Shown: positions 7,295 through 14,320, numbered from the stretch's first letter. The stretch is 23,869 nt of DNA from Candidatus Falkowbacteria bacterium CG02_land_8_20_14_3_00_36_14 (GCA_002781265.1 PETS01000001.1:741-24609), one strand, 5' to 3'. Translations and numbers: made by a program. Notes: generated by a model not told the origin, from the sequence alone.

Positions 7295-8449
7295 ATGAAG
7301 CTAAGCGATTTTGATTATTATTTGCCGAAAAATTTAATAGCCCAAGAGCCGATAAAACCGCGAGATCATTCGCGGCTTTTGGTATTGGACAAAATTAGCG
7401 GCCGAATCAAGCATAAGCATTTTTTTGATTTAGTTGATTATTTGCGGGCCGGAGATGTATTGGTTTTAAATAACGCTAAAGTATTTCCGGCGCGTTTAAT
7501 CGGTAAGAAAGAGGGAACGGGCGGAAAGATGGAAATTTTATTGTTAAGGAAAATAATCCCCCCATCCCCTCGCCTCGCTTTAGCTCCGGCGAAGCGGGCC
7601 TTTGTCAAGGGGGCTAAGGAAGAGGTTTGGCAATGTTTAATCGGCGGACGGGGAGCTAAAGAAAAATTGGAAATAAAATTTTTTAGAGGATTAAAGTGTA
7701 AAATAACAAAAAATAACCATAATGGAACATGGCAAATTAATTTTAATAGAAAAGGAAAAAAATTATTGGAATTAATTAATAAGATCGGCCAAACGCCTCT
7801 GCCGCCTTACATAAAGAGAAATAAATTATTAAGGCGAGATTCTTCATCCCGAGTACCCAGGATTCAGAATGACGTAATGGATTATCAGACGATTTACGCT
7901 GATGATAAAAAAATCGGCTCGGCGGCCGCGCCAACCGCTGGCTTTCATTTTACTTGCGAACTGCTGGAAAGAATAAAGAATAAAGGCGCGCGCATTGAAT
8001 TTATTACTTTGTTTGTCGGCTTAGGCACGTTCGCGCCGGTCAAGATTGAAGATATCGCCAAGCACAAGATGCATGCCGAATTAGTAGAAATTAAAAAGGA
8101 AGCCGCTCGGCGCATTATCAAAGCTAAAAAAGAAAAGAGAAGAATAATCGCTGTGGGCACTACCAGCGCGCGGGCGCTGGAAAGCGTTCTGGGGAGCAAT
8201 GCTTCCCAGTCGGAAACCTTGCTTCCCAGAATGAAAAATTATAAAAAATGGACGAATATTTTTATCTATCCGCCGTATAAATTCAAGGTGGTTGACGCCA
8301 TGATTACTAATTTTCATCTGCCCCAATCCACTCTGCTGATGCTCGTGGGCGCGTTCGCGGGCAAAAAGAACATAGACAAAGCTTATCAGCAAGCCATAAA
8401 GAAAAAATACCGTTTTTACAGCTATGGCGACGCTATGTTTGTTTATTAA
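7295..8449 (+). CDS. queA: S-adenosylmethionine:tRNA ribosyltransferase-isomerase QueA, with in-frame palindromic insertions
   Basis: QueA transfers and isomerises the ribosyl moiety of SAM onto 7-aminomethyl-7-deazaguanine in tRNA, the step that forms epoxyqueuosine. Family landmarks are the start MKLSDFDYYLPKNLIAQEP, DHSRLLVLD, AGDVLVLNNAKVFPARL, TPLPPYI (167-173), the core AAPTAGFHF (211-219), GLGTFAPVK (242-250), AVGTTSARALES and the C-terminal FHLPQSTLLMLVGAFAG then YRFYSYGDAMF. At 384 residues it is about 30 longer than E. coli QueA. The excess falls at residues about 88-109 and 179-195, exactly where repeat-like palindromic DNA (7558-7624 and 7839-7870) lies in frame. A third palindrome is at 8189-8209. 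All conserved blocks are intact, so the protein is probably functional. Confidence 0.95.
   Translation: MKLSDFDYYLPKNLIAQEPIKPRDHSRLLVLDKISGRIKHKHFFDLVDYLRAGDVLVLNNAKVFPARLIGKKEGTGGKMEILLLRKIIPPSPRLALAPAKRAFVKGAKEEVWQCLIGGRGAKEKLEIKFFRGLKCKITKNNHNGTWQINFNRKGKKLLELINKIGQTPLPPYIKRNKLLRRDSSSRVPRIQNDVMDYQTIYADDKKIGSAAAPTAGFHFTCELLERIKNKGARIEFITLFVGLGTFAPVKIEDIAKHKMHAELVEIKKEAARRIIKAKKEKRRIIAVGTTSARALESVLGSNASQSETLLPRMKNYKKWTNIFIYPPYKFKVVDAMITNFHLPQSTLLMLVGAFAGKKNIDKAYQQAIKKKYRFYSYGDAMFVY
7558..7624 (+). repeat. GC-rich palindromic element in frame within queA
   Basis: A GC-rich block in an AT-rich gene. TCGCC (7570-7574) pairs with GGCGA (7588-7592), enclosing GCT/AGC (7577-7579 with 7582-7584) and an internal loop TC against TCC. 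Its outer sequences are CCCCCC and GGGGG. It encodes IPPSPRLALAPAKRAFVKG, which has no counterpart in QueA. Sixteen bases (7566-7581) recur inverted at 18603-18618 in the 23S-5S spacer. The hairpin plan also matches four hairpins in 23S rRNA. Confidence 0.7.
7839..7870 (+). repeat. Second palindromic insertion in queA
   Basis: ATTCT (7839-7843) and AGAAT (7866-7870) pair around ATCC/GGAT, giving an imperfect palindrome. It encodes part of RRDSSSRVPRIQND between the conserved TPLPPYI and YQTIY blocks, where QueA homologues have only a short linker. Confidence 0.5.
8189..8209 (+). repeat. Third palindrome in queA
   Basis: CTGGGGAGC (8189-8197) and GCTTCCCAG (8201-8209) form a 9-bp stem with one G.U pair and a 3-nt loop. 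A second CTTCCCAG copy lies at 8222-8229. It falls in a poorly conserved loop of QueA (about residues 298-312). Confidence 0.4.
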
Positions 8450-8477
8450 CAAGATATATCCAAACTAAAATATTTTT

Positions 8478-8506
8478 TTGGAGAAATAATAAAATAATGT
8501 TATAAT
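8478..8506 (+). promoter_or_regulatory. Promoter of the ABC transporter operon
   Basis: TTGGAG (8478-8483), 17 bp, then TATAAT (8501-8506). It gives a leader of about 160 nt that includes the structured repeat at 8539-8647. Confidence 0.55.
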
Positions 8507-8538
8507 AATATTAGAGAATTATTTTTATAAACCTTTTG

Positions 8539-8647
8539 CCCCCACACCTTGAATGCCCTGCGCTCTTGGCGCAGGGGTTGTCGCTTGCCCCCACACCCAA
8601 ATCTTTGGTGCGGGGGTATAAAACGCTCTGTGGTCAAGGCGTGGGGG
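8539..8647 (+). repeat. Three-stem palindromic element in the ABC operon leader
   Basis: An outer 14-position stem (8539-8552 with 8634-8647, one A.C mismatch) encloses two hairpins. One is a perfect 8-bp stem CCCTGCGC/GCGCAGGG (8556-8563 with 8569-8576). The other is a 10-position stem (8588-8597 with 8607-8616). The second hairpin recurs in inverted orientation after rnc (13017-13047). An open frame runs through it from a TTG at 8536, but that is an accident of the repeat. The transporter gene itself starts at 8674. Confidence 0.7.
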
Positions 8648-8673
8648 TTCAGAAAAGGATATTTTTTGTATAT

Positions 8674-10020
8674 ATGCCATTTAAGCCAATAATAAAAATT
8701 AGTAAGTTGAACGTGATTTATTTTTTAGGCAGAAGCAATGAAATTAGGGCGCTTACTGATATTAATTTTGATATTTTTTCAGGAGAATTTATAATATTTT
8801 TCGGGCCGTCGGGTTGCGGCAAATCAACTTTGCTTTATTCCATTGCCGGATTGGAAAAAAATATTAAAGGAGATATAATTGTCGATGAAAAAAATTTAAG
8901 CGATTTTTCCCCCGATAAATTAGAAGAATACCATCAAAAAAAGGTGGGAATGATTTTTCAGTCTTATTATTTGATTAATTCTTTAAATGTCTTGGAAAAT
9001 ATCGTGCTCCCGCAAATTGCCCTAGGGATAAGCAAGAAAAAAAGAACGAAACGAGCCTTTGAATTATTAGAATATTTCCGGGTAAAAGATCAAGCCGATA
9101 AATTGCCATCGGAACTTTCCGGCGGACAACAGCAAAGAATAGCCATTTGCCGGGCGTTAGTGAATGATCCTGATATATTATTAGCCGATGAGCCGGTAGG
9201 AAACTTAGATTCTAAATCCGCCGAAGATGTTATGGAATTATTAAAGGAATTAAACAAGAAATTTAAAAAAACTATTATTTTAGTAACCCATAATCCAGCT
9301 CATTTGAATTTTGCCCATAGAGTTTTTTACATGAAAGACGGCAAGGTTATAGAAGGCAAAACAAATAAAGCCATTAATTTGGAAGCGATGTCAGAGGGCG
9401 GAATGGCTATCGGGCCGTCAGTTGCAAAAGATATGGAATTATTAGCCAGAACTTATTCCAGCCTTACCTCAAGCAATATCGGTAATCTGCTTTTGCCGTT
9501 TAAAGCTAAACAAATTGTATCCGAGGTTTTAGTGAATATGACTTCAGAAGAGCTGGGTAAAATTGAAAAAAGAGTAGAAAGCTTGATTATGGCCGGAATA
9601 TATGATGAAAAAGCGACTTATGAATATTTTGACAGTTCATTGGAAAAAGGCGGATTGGGGATGGATAGCCGGACGGCAAAAAAATTAGCGGAAAAAATTG
9701 TGGGAATTGTTAAAGAAATAAAAAAATTAGAAGAGGAAGAAAATAAAATAAAACAAAGCGAGACGGCGGATATGGGCGAGGAAATTATGGAAGTCAGGCA
9801 TTATTTATTTAAAAGTTTTAATATTAATATTAATAATTTTTCCGCCTTAGAAACAATTAATAAGGCGATTAAAGATAGAATGCTGAATAATATTGATAAG
9901 GATGTTTTTCAGAAAAAAATTAATTTATCCGTCAGAAACGGGGGAGCGGGGATAGATGAAAGAACTGCCCGTAAATTAGCCAAAAGATTAGAGTTATTAA
10001 TATTGGGAAAATATAAGTAA
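8674..10020 (+). CDS. ABC transporter ATPase (LolD/MacB type) with a repeated C-terminal extension
   Basis: ATP-binding subunit of a membrane-protein- or lipid-type export system, paired with the permease that follows after 7 bp. Starting at ATG 8674 (MPFKPIIKISKLNV) the protein has 448 residues. Walker A GPSGCGKST is at 44-52, the Q-loop Gln at 96, signature LSGGQQQR at 148-155, Walker B ILLADE at 168-173 and the switch His at 206. The ATPase domain is complete by about 230, where LolD-type proteins normally end. A helical extension of about 215 residues follows, containing two related units: GLGMDSRTAKKLAEKI (327-342) and GAGIDERTARKLAKRL (424-439). An upstream TTG start was rejected because that stretch is repeat DNA. 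The extension's role is unknown; it may be a cytoplasmic docking or regulatory part. Confidence 0.9.
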   Translation: MPFKPIIKISKLNVIYFLGRSNEIRALTDINFDIFSGEFIIFFGPSGCGKSTLLYSIAGLEKNIKGDIIVDEKNLSDFSPDKLEEYHQKKVGMIFQSYYLINSLNVLENIVLPQIALGISKKKRTKRAFELLEYFRVKDQADKLPSELSGGQQQRIAICRALVNDPDILLADEPVGNLDSKSAEDVMELLKELNKKFKKTIILVTHNPAHLNFAHRVFYMKDGKVIEGKTNKAINLEAMSEGGMAIGPSVAKDMELLARTYSSLTSSNIGNLLLPFKAKQIVSEVLVNMTSEELGKIEKRVESLIMAGIYDEKATYEYFDSSLEKGGLGMDSRTAKKLAEKIVGIVKEIKKLEEEENKIKQSETADMGEEIMEVRHYLFKSFNININNFSALETINKAIKDRMLNNIDKDVFQKKINLSVRNGGAGIDERTARKLAKRLELLILGKYK

Positions 10021-10027
10021 TCATATT

Positions 10028-11227
10028 ATGAAAATTATAGATACTTTATCTCTATCTACCAGAATGTTTAAGATTAGGCCGTTAAGAACGCTCTTGACCA
10101 TTTTAGGCGTGAGCGTCGGCATCGGCACGGTTTTATTTTTAGTTTCCTTAGGCTACGGGTTGCAGAATGTTATATTAAGTAAAATCGCTACCACTGATTC
10201 GCTTTTAACTCTGGATGTTATTTCGGATGAATCCGGATTAATAAAGATTAATAAGGAAAGCATAGATAGAATTTCCAAGTTGCAAGACATTGAAGACATA
10301 AGTTCAATTATAAGCTTGCCGGCGCAAATATCCATGGGTGAATTTACAGGCGATGGAGCGGTTAAGGCGGTTGATCCTTCATATTTTCGTTTAGGAGGAA
10401 TTAATACCGATTATGGAAATAATTTTAGATCAGATGAAAATTATGAAGCGGTTATTTCCACTGCTAATGCCATGCTTTTTAATATGACGCCAAAAGAAAT
10501 TATCGGCCAAGAATTGGTTTTAACTATTTTTTTGCCGAAAATAAATGAAAAGGGCAATGAAATTATAAAATCGGTTAAAAGAGAGCAAAAATATAAGATT
10601 GTGGGGGTGATTGAAGATGAAAATATGAGCTATGTTTATATACCCCTGGGCACGATTGGTGATTTAAATATAGATAACTATGATCAATTAAAGGTTAAAG
10701 TAACGAATAATGAAGCTATCAAAGGAGTTAGAAATGAAATCATTAAGGAAGGATTTTTAGTGGCGTCGCTGTCAGATACTATTGACCAAGCCAATAAAAT
10801 ATTTAAAATAATACAGATAGTTCTAGCCCTTTTTGGTTTAGTGGCTTTATTAGTTTCAGCGATTGGCATGTTTAATACTATGACCATAGCTCTGCTGGAA
10901 AAGATAAATGAAATCGGCATTATGCGCTCGATTGGCGTTACTCGCGGAGATATAAGCAAATTATTTTTATTTGAATCTATAATTATGGGTTTCTTGGGCG
11001 GAGTGGGCGGAGTGATAATCGGTTATTTGGCAGGTAAAATTACCAATACCGGCCTTAATATTCTGGCTAGAAATTTTGGCGGACAGCCATTGGACATATT
11101 TTACAATCCCCTTTGGTTTATTGCGGTAATTATGGTATTTTCTACCTTAATCGGCTTATTAACGGGGGTATATCCATCAATTAAAGCCGCCAGGCTAAAT
11201 CCCTTAGAAGCGTTGCGCTATAAATAG
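10028..11227 (+). CDS. ABC transporter permease, MacB/FtsX family
   Basis: Membrane partner of the preceding ATPase, 399 residues. It has one N-terminal membrane helix (LRTLLTILGVSVGIGTVLFL, about 19-38), a large extracytoplasmic MacB-type domain (about 50-255) and three C-terminal helices. The coupling segment EKINEIGIMRSIGVTRGDI lies between helices two and three. The end TGVYPSIKAARLNPLEALRYK is the family hallmark. This topology uses mechanotransmission rather than a transport channel. The cargo is unknown; no membrane-fusion partner or outer-membrane channel is nearby, as expected if the cell has a single membrane. Confidence 0.93.
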   Translation: MKIIDTLSLSTRMFKIRPLRTLLTILGVSVGIGTVLFLVSLGYGLQNVILSKIATTDSLLTLDVISDESGLIKINKESIDRISKLQDIEDISSIISLPAQISMGEFTGDGAVKAVDPSYFRLGGINTDYGNNFRSDENYEAVISTANAMLFNMTPKEIIGQELVLTIFLPKINEKGNEIIKSVKREQKYKIVGVIEDENMSYVYIPLGTIGDLNIDNYDQLKVKVTNNEAIKGVRNEIIKEGFLVASLSDTIDQANKIFKIIQIVLALFGLVALLVSAIGMFNTMTIALLEKINEIGIMRSIGVTRGDISKLFLFESIIMGFLGGVGGVIIGYLAGKITNTGLNILARNFGGQPLDIFYNPLWFIAVIMVFSTLIGLLTGVYPSIKAARLNPLEALRYK

Positions 11228-11280
11228 TTATAAATTAAAAATGCAAAATGAAAAAATAAATATTATTTTATAATATTTTC

Positions 11281-11309
11281 TTGACCATTTAATAATATAA
11301 ATATATACT
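11281..11309 (+). promoter_or_regulatory. Promoter of rpmF-nusB
   Basis: TTGACC (11281-11286), 17 bp, then TATACT (11304-11309). The predicted 5' leader is about 215 nt long and contains the structured element at 11384-11479. Confidence 0.6.
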
Positions 11310-11383
11310 AGAAACAGGGGAAATAATTAATTATTAATTAATAAAAAAATTTTATAAAATTAAAATAAATTATTAATATTAAA

Positions 11384-11479
11384 TCAAGGGTATTCCTTGC
11401 AAGGAAGAGTTTGAGAAACCATTGGTTTTTCAAAATAATTAACTACCTTGAGGATACCTCGCAACTCTGTTGCGGGGTA
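11384..11479 (+). promoter_or_regulatory. Structured RNA leader before rpmF (repeat family shared with the glmS downstream region)
   Basis: TCAAGG (11384-11389) pairs with CCTTGA (11446-11451) around two hairpins. The first is TTCCTTGCAAGGAA (11393-11406). The second is an 11-bp stem at 11410-11434, closed by TTTGA/TCAAA. A third stem, 11 bp at 11455-11479 with loop TCT, follows. The segment 11388-11416 recurs exactly at 23841-23869. The third stem recurs at 23823-23843 with paired base changes. It may be a regulatory leader or a mobile palindromic repeat. The remainder of the 11228-11531 gap is AT-rich with no gene seen. Confidence 0.6.
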
Positions 11480-11531
11480 ATTCATTAAATAATAATTTTG
11501 CATTTTGATTTTAGATTTTTAAATTTTTAAT

Positions 11532-11744
11532 ATGTCAGTACCAGCCAAAAGAAAATCTTCCAGCCGGGCAAGAAAAGGAAGATCGCATCTAGCTTTAAAA
11601 AAAATAAATTTAAACCGATGCCCTAAATGCGCCAAAACCGTGCTTCCTCATCGGGCATGCGGTTTTTGCGGCACCTATAAAGGCAAAGAAGTAATAAAAT
11701 CAAAAAGCATAAAAACAAAGAAACAAGAAAACAAGAAAACATAA
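11532..11744 (+). CDS. rpmF: 50S ribosomal protein bL32
   Basis: A 70-residue ribosomal protein of the large subunit with a zinc ribbon. It begins MSVPAKRKSSSRARKGRSH, the family start. Four zinc ligands are in two CxxC pairs (Cys30/Cys33 and Cys43/Cys46: CPKC...CGFC). The tail is Lys-rich. No SD precedes the ATG. A long structured leader sits upstream, and nusB follows 32 bp later, so the two genes are probably one transcript. Confidence 0.95.
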   Translation: MSVPAKRKSSSRARKGRSHLALKKINLNRCPKCAKTVLPHRACGFCGTYKGKEVIKSKSIKTKKQENKKT

Positions 11745-11776
11745 ATTGTTTTTTGTTTTATTATTTTATTGAATTT

Positions 11777-12211
11777 ATGTCCAATCGTCATCTCGCGCGC
11801 ACCTTAGCCATGCAAACATTATTTATGTGGGATTTTAATGGCCAGCAAAAAAATAATTTATTAGATATTATTAATAAAGTATTTAAATGTTTTGCTCCCG
11901 ATTTTAATGATGAAGGATTTGTTAAGAAATTAATCAAAGGCGTAACAAAAAATTTATCTAAAATTGATAAGTATATTATTAAATACGCCACCGAATGGCC
12001 TTTGGAACAAATTACCACCGTGGATAGAAATATTCTACGCATTGGCGTCTATGAATTAATATTTGATGAAGGCATTCCAGCCAAAGTCGCCATTAATGAA
12101 GCTATTGAAATTGCTAAAACTTTTGGCGGGGCTTCATCCGGAAAATTTGTTAACGGGGTGCTGGGGGCGATCTATAAGGATGTGGGGGAAAAAGAAGAAA
12201 AAATAAACTAA
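11777..12211 (+). CDS. nusB: Transcription antitermination factor NusB
   Basis: All-helical RNA-binding protein that, with NusE (uS10), binds boxA in rRNA leaders and prevents premature termination. The start MSNRHLARTLAMQTLFMWDF at 11777 is preferred over an earlier in-frame ATG (11753), because it matches the family N-terminus. This gives 144 residues, the normal length. Later landmarks are WPLEQITTVDRNILRIGVYEL and IPAKVAINEAIEIAKTFGGASSGKFVNGVLG. It lies between rpmF and rnc on the same strand. No SD is visible. Confidence 0.95.
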   Translation: MSNRHLARTLAMQTLFMWDFNGQQKNNLLDIINKVFKCFAPDFNDEGFVKKLIKGVTKNLSKIDKYIIKYATEWPLEQITTVDRNILRIGVYELIFDEGIPAKVAINEAIEIAKTFGGASSGKFVNGVLGAIYKDVGEKEEKIN

Positions 12212-12293
12212 TTTATATAATAATATTGTTATGTCGTTATAGGGTTAAATTATTTAGTAATTTGACAATATAACAATTTGACAATTAATAAAA

Positions 12294-13016
12294 ATGACCA
12301 AAAGCGAAGATAAAATTTTTATTGGAAAAGACATTTCAAAATTAGAAGAAATTATTAAAATAAAATATAAAAACAAAAATCTTTTAAGGCAAGCCATGGT
12401 TCACCGTTCATATTTAAACGAGCATCCGAGTTTTAGGACTTCCCACAACGAGAGGTTGGAATTTTTAGGGGATGCGGTTTTAGAAATCGTGGTAACAGAA
12501 TATTTATTTTATAATTTTCCCGATCGAGACGAAGGTCAGCTGACGAATTGGCGCGCTAGCCTGGTCAACTCTAAAATGCTAGCCACGGTTGCCAATGAAA
12601 TCGGCTTAGAAGAATTTCTTTATTTATCAAAAGGAGAATCTAAGGACAAGAAATCAAAAGCCAGGCAGTATATATTGGCCAATACGGTTGAAGCGTTAAT
12701 CGGATCCCTCTATTTGGACCAGGGCATGCGGCCAGCCAAAAAAATAATAAAAAAATATATTTTATCAAAACTGGATTATATATTGAAACATGAGCTTTAT
12801 TTGGACCCAAAATCAAAATTTCAGGAAAAAGCTCAAGAAAAAACAGGCATTACTCCTCATTATAAAGTATTAAATGAGTCTGGTCCGGACCATATAAAAG
12901 TTTTTGAAGTTGGTTTATTTTTAGGCAAAGAACAAATCAGCCAAGGCCGGGGCTCGTCAAAGCAAGAAGCGCAAGTTGATGCCGCTATAGAAGGATTGAA
13001 AAAAAATAAATGGTAA
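12294..13016 (+). CDS. rnc: Ribonuclease III
   Basis: Double-strand-specific endoribonuclease that matures rRNA and removes intervening sequences from 23S rRNA. Its 240 residues comprise a catalytic domain (about 15-160) with signature NERLEFLGD (52-60; metal ligands Glu56 and Asp60). The second metal motif reads NTVEALIG (130-137), with Glu133 present but Asn130 where E. coli has Asp114. The double-stranded-RNA-binding domain (about 172-238) ends GRGSSKQEAQVDAAIEGLKK. The start has no SD. The gene lies 1.5 kb before a 23S gene full of hairpin insertions that are natural substrates for this enzyme. Confidence 0.96.
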   Translation: MTKSEDKIFIGKDISKLEEIIKIKYKNKNLLRQAMVHRSYLNEHPSFRTSHNERLEFLGDAVLEIVVTEYLFYNFPDRDEGQLTNWRASLVNSKMLATVANEIGLEEFLYLSKGESKDKKSKARQYILANTVEALIGSLYLDQGMRPAKKIIKKYILSKLDYILKHELYLDPKSKFQEKAQEKTGITPHYKVLNESGPDHIKVFEVGLFLGKEQISQGRGSSKQEAQVDAAIEGLKKNKW

Positions 13017-13047
13017 ACCCCCACACCAAAGATTTGGGTGCGGGGGT
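13017..13047 (+). repeat. Palindromic repeat directly after rnc
   Basis: ACCCCC (13017-13022) pairs with GGGGGT (13042-13047), and CACC (13024-13027) with GGTG (13037-13040), with one A.C mismatch between. It is the inverted copy of the hairpin at 8588-8616, differing at two symmetrical positions. It begins one base after the rnc stop and could work as a terminator or RNA end-protector. No T-run follows. Confidence 0.6.
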
Positions 13048-13071
13048 AAAATAAAACTTTAATTTTTAAAT

Positions 13072-14121
13072 ATGAATTTAAAAGAAATATTTAATTATGC
13101 CGTGGCTAATGAAGCTTCTGATATTCATTTATTGGCCGGTTTGCCGCCTACCATAAGGATTGATGGTAAATTAATCAATGTTAATAAAAAGGCGATAACC
13201 AAGAATGATTTAGAGCAAAATGTTTTTTCCATGTTGACCAATGACCAAAGAAAGATTTTTATTTCCACCAAGGAGCTTGATTTCAGCTATGAAGTTAATA
13301 ATTTCAGATTCAGGGTTAATTTGCATTATGAAAAAAATAATGTGGGCTTGGCGGCCAGAATTATAAAAAAACAAGTGCCGACTATGGAAGAGATTGGCAT
13401 GCCTAAAATAATTTATGATTTAATAAATTTACAGCAAGGTTTAATTTTGGTAACCGGTCCAACCGGCTGCGGCAAATCAACTTCCCTAGCCGCTATGATT
13501 GATAGTATCAATACCAATAAAAACTGCAACATCATTACTCTTGAAGATCCGATTGAATATTTATTTAAGCCTAAAAATAGCATTATTTCCCAGCGGCAAT
13601 TAGGTAGCGATATGTTATCATTTTCCAATGGATTAAAGCATGTTTTAAGGCAGGATCCGGACGTTATTATGGTGGGTGAAATGCGGGATTTGGAGACTAT
13701 TGCCATTACTATTACCTTAGCCGAGACTGGCCATTTGGTGCTGGCCACTCTTCACACCTATAGCGCCGCTCAGACAGTTGATCGCATTATTGATATTTTT
13801 CCTCCATATCAACAGGGCCAAATCCGCGTGCAATTATCCATGACTTTAGCTGGCGTAATATCTCAGCGTTTGTTGCCTAAAAATAAAGGGGGTAGAGTAG
13901 CGGCGCGTGAAGTATTAATTAATAACGCGGCGGTAGCGAATTTAATCAGAGAAAATAAAATTTCTCAGATAAAAACCGTGATTGAAACCAGCACTAAGGA
14001 TGGGATGATAAGTTTGGATCAGGATATAAAAGAGCTTTATAAAAATGGTTTAATCAGCCGAGATGTGGCCCAAAGCCAAATGGTAAATCCTCAATTACTA
14101 AATAAATTTGGGCTAATATAG
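13072..14121 (+). CDS. pilT: Type IV pilus retraction ATPase PilT
   Basis: Cytoplasmic hexameric ATPase that powers pilus retraction, twitching motility and DNA uptake. It has 349 residues, the usual length. The N-terminal domain begins MNLKEIFNYAVANEASDIHL. Walker A GPTGCGKS is at 129-136. The Asp box (NIITLEDPIEY) and Walker B region (DPDVIMVGEMRDLETI) follow, and the His box is TGHLVLATLHT. PilT has AIRNLIRE near its C-terminus; here the equivalent is AVANLIRENKISQ, which supports PilT rather than PilB. No other pilus genes are in the window. The start has no SD. Confidence 0.93.
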   Translation: MNLKEIFNYAVANEASDIHLLAGLPPTIRIDGKLINVNKKAITKNDLEQNVFSMLTNDQRKIFISTKELDFSYEVNNFRFRVNLHYEKNNVGLAARIIKKQVPTMEEIGMPKIIYDLINLQQGLILVTGPTGCGKSTSLAAMIDSINTNKNCNIITLEDPIEYLFKPKNSIISQRQLGSDMLSFSNGLKHVLRQDPDVIMVGEMRDLETIAITITLAETGHLVLATLHTYSAAQTVDRIIDIFPPYQQGQIRVQLSMTLAGVISQRLLPKNKGGRVAAREVLINNAAVANLIRENKISQIKTVIETSTKDGMISLDQDIKELYKNGLISRDVAQSQMVNPQLLNKFGLI

Positions 14122-14149
14122 CGGGCAAAATAAGATTTTTATTTCACTC

Positions 14150-14177
14150 TTGACAGTATTTTAAAATAATGTATAAT
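14150..14177 (+). promoter_or_regulatory. Strong promoter upstream of the 23S-5S unit
   Basis: A perfect TTGACA (14150-14155), a 16-bp spacer and a perfect TATAAT (14172-14177) lie 28 bp after the pilT stop. It is the closest match to consensus in the window, as expected for rRNA. Transcription should begin near 14184 and run into the attenuator-like region. Confidence 0.75.
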
Positions 14178-14218
14178 ATTTTATATTAAGTATAAATGTT
14201 AACTATTAAAAGAATAAT

Positions 14219-14263
14219 ATGATAAAACAATTGCTTTCTATTAATAAATATAAAAGCGGTTAA
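14219..14263 (+). CDS. Candidate 14-residue leader peptide (MIKQLLSINKYKSG)
   Basis: This short frame lies inside the rRNA leader. Its last codons and stop (14252-14263) coincide with the 5' arm of the antiterminator. It overlaps by ATGA the end of an even shorter frame (14196-14222, MLTIKRII). No SD is present. I list it because its position relative to the alternative stems is what an attenuator would need. That it is translated is inference. Confidence 0.3.
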   Translation: MIKQLLSINKYKSG

Positions 14264-14320
14264 ATACTGTCATTTTTTTATAAGTATTTTTAAATCGCTT
14301 TAGGAAGCGATTTTTTGTTT
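14253..14320 (+). promoter_or_regulatory. Attenuator-like switch: mutually exclusive antiterminator and terminator stems
   Basis: Arm 1 (14253-14268) pairs with arm 2 (14283-14301) through 16 base pairs with two small bulges. Arm 2 can instead use AAATCGCTT (14292-14300) to pair perfectly with AAGCGATTT (14305-14313), followed by TTT and GTTT: a Rho-independent terminator. The two structures share 14292-14301 and cannot coexist. Alternatively this is simply the end of a 130-nt small RNA. Confidence 0.55.
14292..14320 (+). terminator. Rho-independent terminator in the rRNA leader
   Basis: A perfect 9-bp stem with a TAGG loop (14292-14313), then a T-rich run to 14320. It lies between the promoter at 14150 and the 23S gene. 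The remaining 14321-14480 stretch is AT-rich, with no tRNA or 16S sequence seen. Confidence 0.7.

Noticed and set aside
8536..8673. An N-terminal extension of the ABC ATPase from TTG 8536
   Set aside because: The 46 extra codons are encoded entirely by the palindromic repeat and leader, whereas MPFKPIIKIS at 8674 fits the family start.
12262..12291. A promoter for rnc from the TTGACA boxes at 12262 and 12278
   Set aside because: Spacing leaves either no acceptable -10 box or a transcript start inside the gene; this may be a duplicated AT-rich motif only.
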